Shown here in pieces: positions 9,133-16,483 of a stretch of 64,000 nucleotides of DNA. A model generated the notes under the pieces. It had not been told where the DNA came from, searched no databases, and saw nothing but the letters and a program-made list of their open reading frames with translations. Source of the DNA: an uncultured Lachnospiraceae bacterium (GTDB lineage: Bacteria > Bacillota > Clostridia > Lachnospirales > Lachnospiraceae); the NCBI GenBank assembly GCA_944383265.1, contig CALWOX010000001.1:62001-126000 (forward strand). The letters are read 5' to 3'. The position numbers and the translations under genes were made by a program. Within the stretch, counting starts at the first letter, position 1. Each line of letters starts with the position of its first letter.

Positions 9133-9381
9133 TTATCGGCCAAACAGCCCTTTCTTGTGCCAGGATTCCCTCCGAATCTCTCCCACATCATAGCCAGTGG
9201 CGGAAATAGCCGCCCGTAAAGTCTCTTGATCCAGTTCCATTTCCGTGATTACCACAGTCTCTTTTTTACTCCGAGATGAAGTGACCTTCTTCACCGGAAA
9301 TGCTTTCCGCACCGCATCGTTCACATGGCTCTCGCACATACCGCACATCATGCCGTCTACTTGGATTGTGTATTTCCACAT
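9133..9381 (-). CDS. HMA-domain metal-binding protein
   Basis: An 82-residue heavy-metal-associated domain protein, like copper chaperones (CopZ-type) or detached metal-binding domains of P-type ATPases. The motif GMMCGMCES gives the CxxC pair near residue 12. The start at 9381 (MWKYTIQ) follows GGAGGG at a good distance. Its presence complements the nearby ATPase, whose own N-terminus lacks CxxC. The C-terminus ESWHKKGLFGR is basic. Confidence 0.8.
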   Translation of the reverse strand: MWKYTIQVDGMMCGMCESHVNDAVRKAFPVKKVTSSRSKKETVVITEMELDQETLRAAISATGYDVGEIRRESWHKKGLFGR

Positions 9382-9510
9382 CTTCTGTCCCTCCATTCTT
9401 CTTAAAGTACGTTTCGCTGGTTCCGGCATATACGGTACACTTCATCAGAAGCATCCCAATAGTTGAATAGTAAGTCAAATGCTGTGCTCAGCCGCACCAT
9501 TTGTCGCTTT

Positions 9511-10179
9511 TTATGAGATGCCACTCGGTTCTTCGTTTTCCAAAATGCTACTGTTTTCCCGCATCGCCAGAACGCAGAGCCAATGCTTTTTTGCATTCCG
9601 ATTTATGATGATCTCAGAAAAACCTGCCTCGGTGAGAAAACGGGCAAGTTGGTCTCCATCGAAGATCCTCATCCCATCAATGACAGAAAGCCACTTGCTG
9701 GCGTGGGGATCTTCTCCGTCCGACTCATTGACGATCAGAAAGATGCCGCCCGGCCGCAGAGTGCGGTACACCTCCCGGAAGCTCTCCGTAGGACCAGGCC
9801 AGAAATATACCGTTTCAAATGCGGTCACCAAATCAAATGCACCATCCTCGAAGGGAAGGCAAGACACATCTCCCTGTATGATACGGCAGCGGCTGGCTTG
9901 CAGCCCCTTGCGGTTAACACTCTTGGCCTTTTCCACAGATATTTCTGAATAGTCTAAGGCGGTGACAGTCGCAGCAGGATATTTTCGTAAAAGGGCTCGG
10001 ATATTCCGCCCACCACCGCAGCCCAACTCCGCAATCTCGGTGGGACCTGTTTCGGGCAAATGGCTAAGGCCCCAATCCGCGAGGGCAGCATGGGCATGAT
10101 TCATGCTGCCCACCATGCACCTGCCCAGCAATCCTTTCGGCTTACGGGTATTGTTGAAAAAAGCCTTTAATATTCCCAT
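9511..10179 (-). CDS. Class I SAM-dependent methyltransferase
   Basis: A 222-residue Rossmann-fold methyltransferase (Methyltransf_11 type). Motif I is IAELGCGGGRNIRALL near residue 50, motif II region is ALDYSEISVEKA, and FDLVTAFETVYFW and LRPGGIFLIVNE are motifs III-IV. The substrate is unknown. It is the first gene of the minus-strand cargo run, with a TTGCTT-17-TATAAT promoter and an operator-like dyad upstream. Such methyltransferases often accompany metal or siderophore transport cassettes, but nothing here fixes the substrate. Confidence 0.85.
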   Translation of the reverse strand: MGILKAFFNNTRKPKGLLGRCMVGSMNHAHAALADWGLSHLPETGPTEIAELGCGGGRNIRALLRKYPAATVTALDYSEISVEKAKSVNRKGLQASRCRIIQGDVSCLPFEDGAFDLVTAFETVYFWPGPTESFREVYRTLRPGGIFLIVNESDGEDPHASKWLSVIDGMRIFDGDQLARFLTEAGFSEIIINRNAKKHWLCVLAMRENSSILENEEPSGIS

Positions 10180-10204
10180 AACCGCCTCCGTGATTCGAAA
10201 TTGA

Positions 10205-10222
10205 GGTTAGTATAAACTAACC
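10205..10222. promoter_or_regulatory. 18-bp dyad GGTTAG-N6-CTAACC, operator-like
   Basis: A perfect inverted repeat just downstream of the -10 box of the methyltransferase promoter. It has the same half-site and spacer length as the dyad at 4836-4853. Likely a repressor site, plausibly for a metal-sensing DtxR-type regulator. Confidence 0.55.
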
Positions 10223-10229
10223 ATAATGC

Positions 10230-10258
10230 ATTATAAATCTTTTTTTGCAGAAAAGCAA
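10230..10258 (-). promoter_or_regulatory. Promoter of the cargo run
   Basis: On the minus strand TTGCTT (10258-10253), a 17-base spacer and TATAAT (10235-10230). The dyad at 10205-10222 covers the expected transcription start. Confidence 0.65.
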
Positions 10259-10287
10259 TATACAAGTATGCTATCATGCTATTTTCC

Positions 10288-10433
10288 GCTGTGGGAAATG
10301 TGGAAAACGGCCGCTCCGCCGATGGAAAACAGATATTATCGGCCCGATGGAAAAGCCGCCGGCTTTCCCACAGCCCGCAAACACCGTTTCCCACAGCTCC
10401 GCAGACATGGCCGTTTACGCACATTCCCACAGC
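10288..10433. repeat. Four copies of the 10-mer TTCCCACAGC, iteron-like
   Basis: Direct copies lie at 10365-10374, 10388-10397 and 10424-10433, and one inverted copy at 10288-10297. The stretch has no convincing gene. Clustered short repeats in a gene-free part of a mobile element could be a replication, nicking or regulator-binding site. Confidence 0.5.
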
Positions 10434-10503
10434 GCCTGCTGCTGCGAACATCCTTCCTGTCCGATCCTGATTGAAAGAGAAAAAAGAGAACAAAAAAAGA
10501 AGT

Positions 10504-10543
10504 GGGAGCGTTACCCTCGGTCCAAACCGAAGGCGGCGCTCCC
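10504..10543. other. Long GC-rich hairpin without a T-run
   Basis: GGGAGCG pairs with CGCTCCC around an inner TCGGT/ACCGA stem with a 4-base loop. There is no T-run on either side, so it is not an ordinary terminator. It could be a structured RNA end or part of an origin of transfer. Confidence 0.4.
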
Positions 10544-10669
10544 GCTCTGTTATGGAAAAGTGTTCAAAATTGCGGCTTTACACCCCTCAAATCAGAGGGA
10601 GAGGCCCGCATGAGAAACCATAAGGACGGCTCCCGGAAAAGCCACCGCAGGCGATTTTTCAGCCCATTT

Positions 10670-10852
10670 TCAACCCTTATCTGCACACTTTTTCGAGCGT
10701 GCGGACTGGTAATGGGGACAGGCGATGAGGACTGCCCGGAAGCTCTGCTTGCAGGGATGGACACAGCCCTTGCAGATCTTGTTGTACCTGCGGCGGCCGT
10801 TCTCCCCCAGGAAGAAGGACCACTCCAGCCGCCACTTCTTGCTCCGGCTCAT
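10670..10852 (-). CDS. Small Cys-rich protein of conjugative elements
   Basis: A 60-residue protein (MSRSKKWRLEWSFFLGENGR start). Cysteines arranged as C-x2-C-x3-C (CKGCVHPC) and a further Cys in LIACPHYQS suggest a zinc-binding knuckle. Its ATG overlaps the stop of the YodL-type gene (ATGA), a typical translational coupling, and similar small proteins sit at this place in Tn1549-like elements as far as I recall. The function is unknown. Confidence 0.6.
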   Translation of the reverse strand: MSRSKKWRLEWSFFLGENGRRRYNKICKGCVHPCKQSFRAVLIACPHYQSARSKKCADKG

Positions 10853-11865
10853 AGGTCATGCTCCGGGGGCTTCTTCTGCTGAACCTTGTCCGGGGGCTTG
10901 CGTTCGCCGCACTCCCGTTTGGCCTCCGCCAGCCGCTCCCGGATGGAGGGCTTCTTCTCCGGCGTGGTCCTGTGCGCCTCACGCTGAGCCTTCTCCAGCT
11001 CCTCACCCTTGCGACCGTTGTTCAGCACCCCGTCGATCATCCCATAGTCGTCCTCCAGGGTCATCTCGGCGGTGCGGAGAGGGTTCTCCGGCTCCACCGG
11101 CAGGGCGATGATCTGCCCGTTCAGGCTGATGAACTGCTCCGGCTGCTTGAAATGTTCCGTGTACTTCTGCACCTGCTCCGGGGTCAGGGAGGTGAAGGAC
11201 TCCTCACCCAGCCCTACCACCAGGAAGGTGCCGGCCATGATGTCGTAAATCTCCCCATGCTCATCCCGCAGGCCCCGGTTCAGTTCCAGGCCGATCAGCT
11301 TGCCCTCATCGTTGCAGACCAGCCCCACGGGGTCGGAGAAGGGATAGGAGGCGGCAATATCGCCGCCCACCTCTGCCTGTAGCGAATGGAGACCGGGGTC
11401 GATCTCCTTCACATAGGGCTCCTTCATGGGCTCCACCACCAAAACTGTCATTTTCTCCGGGGCGGCGTGCTCCTGGGCCTCCTCGTTGCGGATGGCGAAG
11501 GCGCGGGAACCGTTGCCCATGATGAGATACTTCCCATCGTCAGACTGATGATGCAGACCGTACCCGGCCGCCTCCATCTGCTCCCGGCTCATATCCGTCA
11601 CATAGAAGGTACCCCTAGGGGTCCGTACCGTTTCGCTGGTCTCCAGGTCATCCGGGGAGGGCGCCGGGGCCTGCTCGGACAGCTCCGCCTCATACTCCCG
11701 GCCCGCCTGCTCCGCAAAGGCCAGCATCTCGTCCGCATGGGACTTGTCCGGGTTCTGGATGGCCTCCCGGATCACCGCCGGATCAAAATCAAGAAATTCC
11801 TCATAGCCGGTGGCGTCCTTGAACTTCTCAATCTCGGAAGGCAGATAGTCCTCCTGGGTGTGCAT
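10849..11865 (-). CDS. YodL/DUF3846/DUF4316-type conjugative-element protein, 5' truncated
   Basis: The product resembles the multi-domain cytoplasmic proteins of Tn1549-like elements. It shows a YodL-like segment (DDGKYLIMGNGSRAFAIRNE), a DUF3846-like segment (from MTVLVVEPMKEPYVKEID to the FKQPEQFISLNG region) and a DUF4316-like C-terminus (DYGMIDGVLNNGRKG). The role in transfer is not established. The start looks accidental: an in-frame TAA lies four codons upstream, the ATG has no clear ribosome site, and GC content falls abruptly about 10 bases before it. The gene has probably been cut by the event that joined the AT-rich island. The 338-residue product may be a fragment. Confidence 0.75.
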   Translation of the reverse strand: MHTQEDYLPSEIEKFKDATGYEEFLDFDPAVIREAIQNPDKSHADEMLAFAEQAGREYEAELSEQAPAPSPDDLETSETVRTPRGTFYVTDMSREQMEAAGYGLHHQSDDGKYLIMGNGSRAFAIRNEEAQEHAAPEKMTVLVVEPMKEPYVKEIDPGLHSLQAEVGGDIAASYPFSDPVGLVCNDEGKLIGLELNRGLRDEHGEIYDIMAGTFLVVGLGEESFTSLTPEQVQKYTEHFKQPEQFISLNGQIIALPVEPENPLRTAEMTLEDDYGMIDGVLNNGRKGEELEKAQREAHRTTPEKKPSIRERLAEAKRECGERKPPDKVQQKKPPEHDL

Positions 11866-11891
11866 CAGGGGCAGTTAATTCTAGTTCTGAG

Positions 11892-12482
11892 ATGGAAACG
11901 TTGTATACAGAAGTTTCAAAGGCAGAGACGGAAGACTTTGTTTCAACGATAGATAAGGAAAATTGTTTTTTATGCGGTTCCAATCGTCTGGGAATTTTTG
12001 ATTATTATAAAAAGAGTGGATGCATTGCGTTGGTGTGCCTGAATACATGGAACATTGCAGATACCAATGTATATGAATATGATGATAATGGAAAGATCGT
12101 GGAAGAACCGAACGGTTTTAGCACAAATATCAATACACATGGAGAGAATGAATGCAGCTGGATGGTGGCAGGCGATCCAGTACGCCATACTGCAACAGCC
12201 ACATTGACGTATGGAGATAACTCTGTCTTAGATCCTGAAAGATTGTCTGCACAGCTCTGCCAGGACTGTCTCAAAAAAGTTGCGGATGCACTTTGGCCTA
12301 CCGGTTATGAAAATGACTGGACGTATCATTGTGATGTTTTCATGAACATGGAGACTGAGGATATTTACCCGATATCATCACCAATAATAAAATGTGGAAT
12401 CGATGACTTCTGGCTTCATATTGATCATGAGCAGGAAAACAGCAGGGACATTGCATACTTGGTTTATAATCCACAAAAATAG
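11892..12482 (+). CDS. Hypothetical protein with CxxC pairs
   Basis: A 196-residue protein I do not recognise. Two possible zinc pairs occur: CFLCGS near residue 25 and CQDC near residue 118. It contains no membrane segment and is rich in acidic and aromatic residues. It begins right at the GC-content break, so its N-terminus (METLYTEVSK) could be partly junction-derived; no strong ribosome site is seen before 11892. It is followed at 33 bases by another small hypothetical gene on the same strand. Confidence 0.6.
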   Translation: METLYTEVSKAETEDFVSTIDKENCFLCGSNRLGIFDYYKKSGCIALVCLNTWNIADTNVYEYDDNGKIVEEPNGFSTNINTHGENECSWMVAGDPVRHTATATLTYGDNSVLDPERLSAQLCQDCLKKVADALWPTGYENDWTYHCDVFMNMETEDIYPISSPIIKCGIDDFWLHIDHEQENSRDIAYLVYNPQK

Positions 12483-12515
12483 TAAAAGATAGAAAATTCG
12501 TAGGAGAATGGGAAC

Positions 12516-12914
12516 ATGGACAAAAAGAATGATTACATACAGCTACCGCCAATGAAAAAAGATACCTCAGCGGATGTGGTCTCATTTATTTGGGAGTATA
12601 TGAAACTTCCGGAAGACATGCGCAATAAAGTAAAGTCAGAGATGGATGAGATCCATGAGCACTGCAGGGACAGTGAATTTCAGAAGCCAGATCTGTATGA
12701 TATCGTTTCCAAAGAAGAGGTAGCAGGATTAGAGCAGAGAATGCAAAAGATATTCGCTGATATCATCACAGAGGTCAGCAGCATTGCCTGCTGGGTGTAT
12801 GTGGAGAAATATGTGCATCATAAATCTTTGCAGGAAATGCTGGCAGAACGGAAGGATGTAGATAAGTTTATTTTTGCAGTAGATACATGGTTTGAAAAAC
12901 TCTTGGGAGCATAG
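12516..12914 (+). CDS. Hypothetical protein, 132 residues
   Basis: An unrecognised, largely alpha-helical soluble protein, with GGAGAATGGGAAC before the ATG. It is rich in Glu, Lys and Asp, with no Cys pair motif and no signal peptide. It sits in the AT-rich island of small genes, co-directional with its neighbours. Base composition differs sharply from the GC-rich element to the left, indicating a separate origin. Confidence 0.6.
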   Translation: MDKKNDYIQLPPMKKDTSADVVSFIWEYMKLPEDMRNKVKSEMDEIHEHCRDSEFQKPDLYDIVSKEEVAGLEQRMQKIFADIITEVSSIACWVYVEKYVHHKSLQEMLAERKDVDKFIFAVDTWFEKLLGA

Positions 12915-12979
12915 GGAAGATTATGTGATACAATAAAATAAGTAGCTATAAAATCTGAGCTTAATGGAGATGCGGAACT

Positions 12980-13474
12980 ATGACAAGACGCCAAGAAAAT
13001 GAATTTTTAAAACGCATGGAAGCTGCAAAGTCAAATAATATAATTGTTCCAGAGAAAATGACTCTTAGTAGTGAAATAAGAGGTGTGTATGGATTCTTTG
13101 CAATAAAAGGGGATGAAGAAGTCCTATTTTATATTGGAAAATCCAATAATATTTTTAATCGGATGTTCAGCGGAGGACATATCTATCATTATTTAAGAGG
13201 GGTAAGAAAAACTGATGTTCAAAAACGAATGGCGTACTATCTGGAAAACGGATATAAGATTGAAGTACGAATATTAAAAGAAGTTGAATATGTAGGGGAC
13301 AGTTTTATACAGGATGCAAATAGACTTGCTTTGGCAGAGTTGGAGGAAATAGTCAATCAGCAAAGCAAAGGATTCTGTATAACAGATGACATGCTTTCCG
13401 AAGCTGTAAAAAAGAAAAGTGAAGAGAAAGCTTGGAATGATTTGTTCCGAGAGAAAAAATATAAACAAGCATAG
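12980..13474 (+). CDS. GIY-YIG domain protein
   Basis: A 164-residue protein with a GIY-YIG nuclease-like fold. GVYGFFAI (GIY position), LFYIGKSNNIFNR (YIG position with the following Arg), a His-containing GGHIYHY stretch and the late glutamates in LAELEEIVNQQSK match the catalytic layout. Such domains occur in restriction, repair and homing enzymes. No DNA-binding domain is visible, so the target is unknown. It belongs to the small-gene island next to the tRNA junction. Confidence 0.65.
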   Translation: MTRRQENEFLKRMEAAKSNNIIVPEKMTLSSEIRGVYGFFAIKGDEEVLFYIGKSNNIFNRMFSGGHIYHYLRGVRKTDVQKRMAYYLENGYKIEVRILKEVEYVGDSFIQDANRLALAELEEIVNQQSKGFCITDDMLSEAVKKKSEEKAWNDLFREKKYKQA

Positions 13475-13481
13475 AAATTGT

Positions 13482-13510
13482 TTGACAGAAAATTTTCAGT
13501 TAATTAAGAT
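13482..13510 (+). promoter_or_regulatory. Promoter for the DUF4365-type gene
   Basis: TTGACA (13482-13487), a 17-base spacer and TAAGAT (13505-13510). About 95 bases of leader precede the next ATG, including a GC-rich stretch (13527-13553) followed by a T-run that may form a weak hairpin. Confidence 0.55.
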
Positions 13511-13603
13511 AAGTATAGGAACTGTGGCGAGGGGAGATCCAGCGGGGCCTCCTCTTATTTTTTGAATTATTTCCAGCCGTACTGTATCTGCGGGAGGGAT
13601 TAT

Positions 13604-14074
13604 ATGTATAATTTGAACTGGTCAAGAGATGAACTTCAAAATAGACAGAAACTGGGAACATTTGGGGAATACTATGCAAAGATGACATTGGCTTCTTATG
13701 GAATGAGTATTTATACATCAGAAGTAGATGATCATGGCATTGACTTTGTGGCGGAGACAAAGAGTGGATTTTTAAAGTTCCAGGTGAAAACGATAAGAAA
13801 TTCGACAGGATATGTCTTTATGAGAAAAGAAGTATTTGATGTTTCGGATAAAACGCTATATTTATTGCTTATCCGACTTACAGATGGAGAACATCCTGAA
13901 ATGTATGTTATTCCGGCATATGCGTGGAATGATAAATCAAAAACGGCATTGGTCTATCATGGCTATGAAGGTAAAAAGTCTGATTCAGAGTATGGTGTCA
14001 ATGTATCAAAGAAAAACTTACCGCAACTGGATTGCTATAAAATTGAGAACTGCATAGAGAAATTGGTAAAATAA
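13604..14074 (+). CDS. DUF4365-type protein (restriction-nuclease-like fold)
   Basis: A 156-residue protein. GTFGEYYAKMTLASYG followed by DDHGIDFVAE and FLKFQVKT matches the E...D...QxK active-site order of PD-(D/E)xK-type nucleases and the DUF4365 family. The start at 13604 is preferred over 13562 because GGGAGGGA lies 5 bases upstream. The function is unknown; possibly defence-related or a decayed nuclease. The next gene begins 19 bases downstream, so the two are probably co-transcribed. Confidence 0.65.
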   Translation: MYNLNWSRDELQNRQKLGTFGEYYAKMTLASYGMSIYTSEVDDHGIDFVAETKSGFLKFQVKTIRNSTGYVFMRKEVFDVSDKTLYLLLIRLTDGEHPEMYVIPAYAWNDKSKTALVYHGYEGKKSDSEYGVNVSKKNLPQLDCYKIENCIEKLVK

Positions 14075-14093
14075 TAAAAAGGGCATTCGCATT

Positions 14094-14591
14094 ATGAAAA
14101 CACAAGGCTGGTATAAAGTAATTAAAGATGAAGAGTATTTCAAGGAATTCCTAGGTATATTTTCAGAATTTCATGATTATAGAATTACCCATATAGAATA
14201 CGATTTTGAAAAGAATCATTTGATGCTCTATCTTCGATATGATACGGATGAAGAAGGGGCAGTGCTGAAATTTGTCAATGTGAAGGATATGCATATTTGT
14301 CCTTGTGATGATTATGAAGTTTCCTGGTTATTTGGATCGGGGTTAAAAATGTCACCATCGTATTCACTCTGTTGGTATAACGTTGGTGATGAAGACAATA
14401 TTGATGAGATAAAGAAAGATAAAAACTTAACCTGGATAGAATCAGAACAGATAATTTTTGCATGGCTGGATAAAGACAATCAGGTTACTCCGTTAACGGA
14501 TGAGCAATTAAATCCGGTATGGAAAATACTAAATTACGAAACAGGGAAATATGAATCTGTTCAGAAACACTTCCGAGTATTTGAAGTGTAG
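14094..14591 (+). CDS. Hypothetical protein, 165 residues
   Basis: An unrecognised acidic soluble protein (MKTQGWYKVIKDEEYFKEFL start) with many aromatic residues. It follows the DUF4365-type gene by 19 bases and shares its direction. Size, acidity and setting resemble small immunity-type proteins, but no sequence motif supports that. It is the last gene before the tRNA-derived junction. Confidence 0.6.
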   Translation: MKTQGWYKVIKDEEYFKEFLGIFSEFHDYRITHIEYDFEKNHLMLYLRYDTDEEGAVLKFVNVKDMHICPCDDYEVSWLFGSGLKMSPSYSLCWYNVGDEDNIDEIKKDKNLTWIESEQIIFAWLDKDNQVTPLTDEQLNPVWKILNYETGKYESVQKHFRVFEV

Positions 14592-14635
14592 AAGTTTTGT
14601 GATACAAAGTGTAAACGTAAGAAAAAATAATACAT

Positions 14636-14681
14636 TTGCGGTCAATTTGTTATCTACAGTTGACCGCAAGCACGGTATAAT
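14636..14681 (+). promoter_or_regulatory. 10-bp inverted repeat overlapping a promoter-like TATAAT
   Basis: TTGCGGTCAA (14636-14645) and TTGACCGCAA (14660-14669) are perfect inverted arms with a 14-base spacer; TATAAT follows at 14676-14681. No gene of convincing size follows before the tRNA fragment. It may be an operator, or a binding site linked to the nearby attachment site. Confidence 0.5.
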
Positions 14682-14782
14682 AGACATAGATCTAATAAGA
14701 AAACCAAATAATCATTACTGTAAAATGTCAGGTAATGGTAGTCATCATTTATAATTGGAAGGAACAGGTTGGCTTTACCCTA

Positions 14783-14806
14783 ATGGTGGAAAATCCACCA
14801 TTTTTC
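14783..14806 (+). terminator. Terminator-like hairpin
   Basis: ATGGTGGA/TCCACCAT with a 3-base AAA loop followed by TTTT. It ends the transcript started near 14690 or that of the small-gene island. Confidence 0.55.
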
Positions 14807-14941
14807 CACCCAAACTGTAATTTCTCAGATGAAAACAGGTTTTCTTATCTTTTCTGAAATTGACAGAAAAAGCAGTAAAATCAAGGCTTTGAATGACTTT
14901 GATTGACATAGAATGCAAGCTATTTTCTGTACCAGGACGAA

Positions 14942-14983
14942 CTCCTAAGCGAAAGGTCGTGCGTTCGAATCGCATCGGGAACA
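14942..14983 (+). other. 3' half of tRNA-Arg(CCU): probable attachment site (att)
   Basis: Reading from 14942: anticodon loop CTCCTAA, 3' anticodon stem GCGAA, 5-base variable loop, T-stem GTGCG, T-loop TTCGAAT, T-stem CGCAT, acceptor strand CGGGAAC and discriminator A. Every segment has canonical length. The 5' half is absent: the bases upstream do not pair with GCGAA, and no GTTCCCG acceptor strand precedes it. This is the signature left when an integrase recombines within a tRNA gene. Confidence 0.75.
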
Positions 14984-14992
14984 GAGATAAAG

Positions 14993-15029
14993 CCGTAGGC
15001 CTTTTATTGATAATGGTCTACGGTTTTTT
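14993..15029 (+). terminator. Terminator of the tRNA transcription unit
   Basis: CCGTAGGCC pairs with GGTCTACGG (one G-U) and is followed by TTTTTT. It lies 10 bases after the tRNA 3' end. Confidence 0.75.
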
Positions 15030-15040
15030 ATTGCATGTAT

Positions 15041-15601
15041 TTAAAGGTGTAGTGCAAATATAAGAAATTCACGAATTCTTTTTGACTTTTCTTCTTGTGT
15101 TAAATCTTCTGCCATCAGGATACCGAGTTGCCCATATACGCAGAACATTGCGGCAGTTCGCAAGTCGTCAAACCGGATCTCTCCTTTTTGCCTGGCTTTT
15201 AGCAATAAATTTTCCACAATAGGAACCAGCTTTTCGCACACTTTGAGAGAAAGCTGATCATGGAATTTCCTGTTATCCAAGCTGTGAAAAACAGAATAAT
15301 ATTTTGTATCCTGTTCTTCCATAGTTAAAGGCATATCTTCAATGATCTGACGTAAAGTCCTGTGGTCATCCTTTTCAAAGCCTGTAAACTGTTCAACCAA
15401 GACATTTGCATATTGCTCGATCGCACTGTCTGACAGAGCCTCCTTAGACGGAAAATAACGATAGCACAGACCTTGTGCCACGCCGATTGCTTTTGCTATA
15501 TCTGCAATTGAGGTATTTTCATACCCTTTTTCCCCGAACAGTTTGAGGGCTGTATCCAGAATCTCTTGCTTGCGTACTTCCGGGTTTTTTGTAATTCGCA
15601 T
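15041..15601 (-). CDS. TetR/AcrR-family transcriptional regulator
   Basis: A 186-residue repressor. The N-terminal domain contains TSIADIAKAIGVAQGLCYRYF, the TetR helix-turn-helix. The C-terminal ligand domain is of unknown specificity. It lies 63 bases downstream of a methyltransferase gene on the same strand and is probably the second gene of that transcript. A palindrome overlapping the -35 region of the methyltransferase promoter (16330-16342) is a plausible autoregulatory site. Confidence 0.85.
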   Translation of the reverse strand: MRITKNPEVRKQEILDTALKLFGEKGYENTSIADIAKAIGVAQGLCYRYFPSKEALSDSAIEQYANVLVEQFTGFEKDDHRTLRQIIEDMPLTMEEQDTKYYSVFHSLDNRKFHDQLSLKVCEKLVPIVENLLLKARQKGEIRFDDLRTAAMFCVYGQLGILMAEDLTQEEKSKRIREFLIFALHL

Positions 15602-15664
15602 AATCCAACTCTCCTTTTGTTTATGACAGTAATTCTATTCCAAAAAACAATAAGTAAATATTAA

Positions 15665-16273
15665 TTATTTTTCTCCAATAGCAATGCATGCTGTGTTACC
15701 GACCCTCTCCCATGACACATTATGAAAATATGTTGAAAGCATGGAAACGAGCTCGGATTTAGAGTAAATTTTTACATCTCCTTCTTTGCTGTGACGCATA
15801 TAAAAATTCATTATCACACGTCCTAAAGAGGGTTGCCAACAATCCCCGATAAGGAAAGTGCCTCCGGGTTTCAATACACGGTGCACCTCCATTAATACAT
15901 TTTGAGGTGCAGGGTAATGATGAAACGAGTCATTGCAGTATACAACATCAAAAGAATTGTCCGGGAATGGGAGCGACTCACTGTCACCTAAGAACAGCCG
16001 TACCCGGTTCGGGAGCTTTGACTTTGCAACCTCCAGCATTTCTTCAGACAAATCAATACCGTATAGGTCTTTTTGATCATTCTTTTGCAGAATAAGCTTC
16101 AGCATTTCACCCGTCCCACACCCTAAATCAAGAGCAGACTGAAAAGGAATATCATACAGTTTTTTCAGCATGAAGGGATAAAGTGAGCGGGCGTGCTGCC
16201 CCTTAATATCTTTATCATAAGTGGCAGCTTGTCGGTTAAAAGCAGCTTTTGAGTTTTCTTTTATAGTGTTCAC
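15665..16273 (-). CDS. Class I SAM-dependent methyltransferase
   Basis: A 202-residue methyltransferase of the UbiE/Methyltransf_11 type. Motif I is ALDLGCGTGEMLKLIL, the acidic loop is YGIDLSEEMLEVAKSK, and FDVVYCNDSFHHYPAP and VLKPGGTFLIGD are the later motifs. It lacks features pointing to a definite substrate; small-molecule methylation is typical of the family. It is co-transcribed with the following TetR gene, a layout common in resistance or detoxification pairs. Confidence 0.85.
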   Translation of the reverse strand: MNTIKENSKAAFNRQAATYDKDIKGQHARSLYPFMLKKLYDIPFQSALDLGCGTGEMLKLILQKNDQKDLYGIDLSEEMLEVAKSKLPNRVRLFLGDSESLPFPDNSFDVVYCNDSFHHYPAPQNVLMEVHRVLKPGGTFLIGDCWQPSLGRVIMNFYMRHSKEGDVKIYSKSELVSMLSTYFHNVSWERVGNTACIAIGEK

Positions 16274-16301
16274 GGCTTTTCTCCTTTCTATCCTACATTC
16301 C

Positions 16302-16342
16302 AGTATAATACTTATTTTTAAAATGTCAATGAATAATATTCA
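16302..16342 (-). promoter_or_regulatory. Promoter and operator of the methyltransferase-tetR pair
   Basis: On the minus strand TTGACA (16329-16324), a 16-base spacer and TATACT (16307-16302). The 13-bp palindrome TGAATAATATTCA (16330-16342) abuts the -35 box, consistent with repression by the TetR protein encoded downstream. Confidence 0.6.
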
Positions 16343-16426
16343 TTCATTAAAAAGAAAGGATGAATTATATTATTAGATTGTGGGAAATATATGGATATGT
16401 TCAGGGGCGAAAGAGAATATACACAG

Positions 16427-16453
16427 AAAAGCCGCAGGATAAAACCCTGCGGC
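16427..16453 (-). terminator. Terminator of the GntR regulator gene
   Basis: GCCGCAGG/CCTGCGGC stem; on the minus strand it is followed directly by TTTT. It lies 31 bases beyond the GntR stop codon. Confidence 0.75.
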
Positions 16454-16483
16454 CGATTGATATAAAAATATATTAAGTTTTTG

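Noticed and set aside
9402..9596. 64-codon minus-strand frame between the methyltransferase and HMA genes
   Set aside because: Mostly overlaps the methyltransferase C-terminus in another frame and lacks a recognisable domain or ribosome site.
10226..10613. Overlapping plus-strand reading frames in the repeat region
   Set aside because: Low-complexity GC-rich frames with no ribosome sites, mutually overlapping, and overlying repeats and a promoter on the other strand.
14775..14975. 66-codon minus-strand frame over the tRNA fragment
   Set aside because: Overlaps the tRNA 3' half and a terminator hairpin; no ribosome site.
14942..14983. Complete tRNA gene
   Set aside because: The D-arm, 5' anticodon stem and 5' acceptor strand are absent upstream, so only the 3' half exists.
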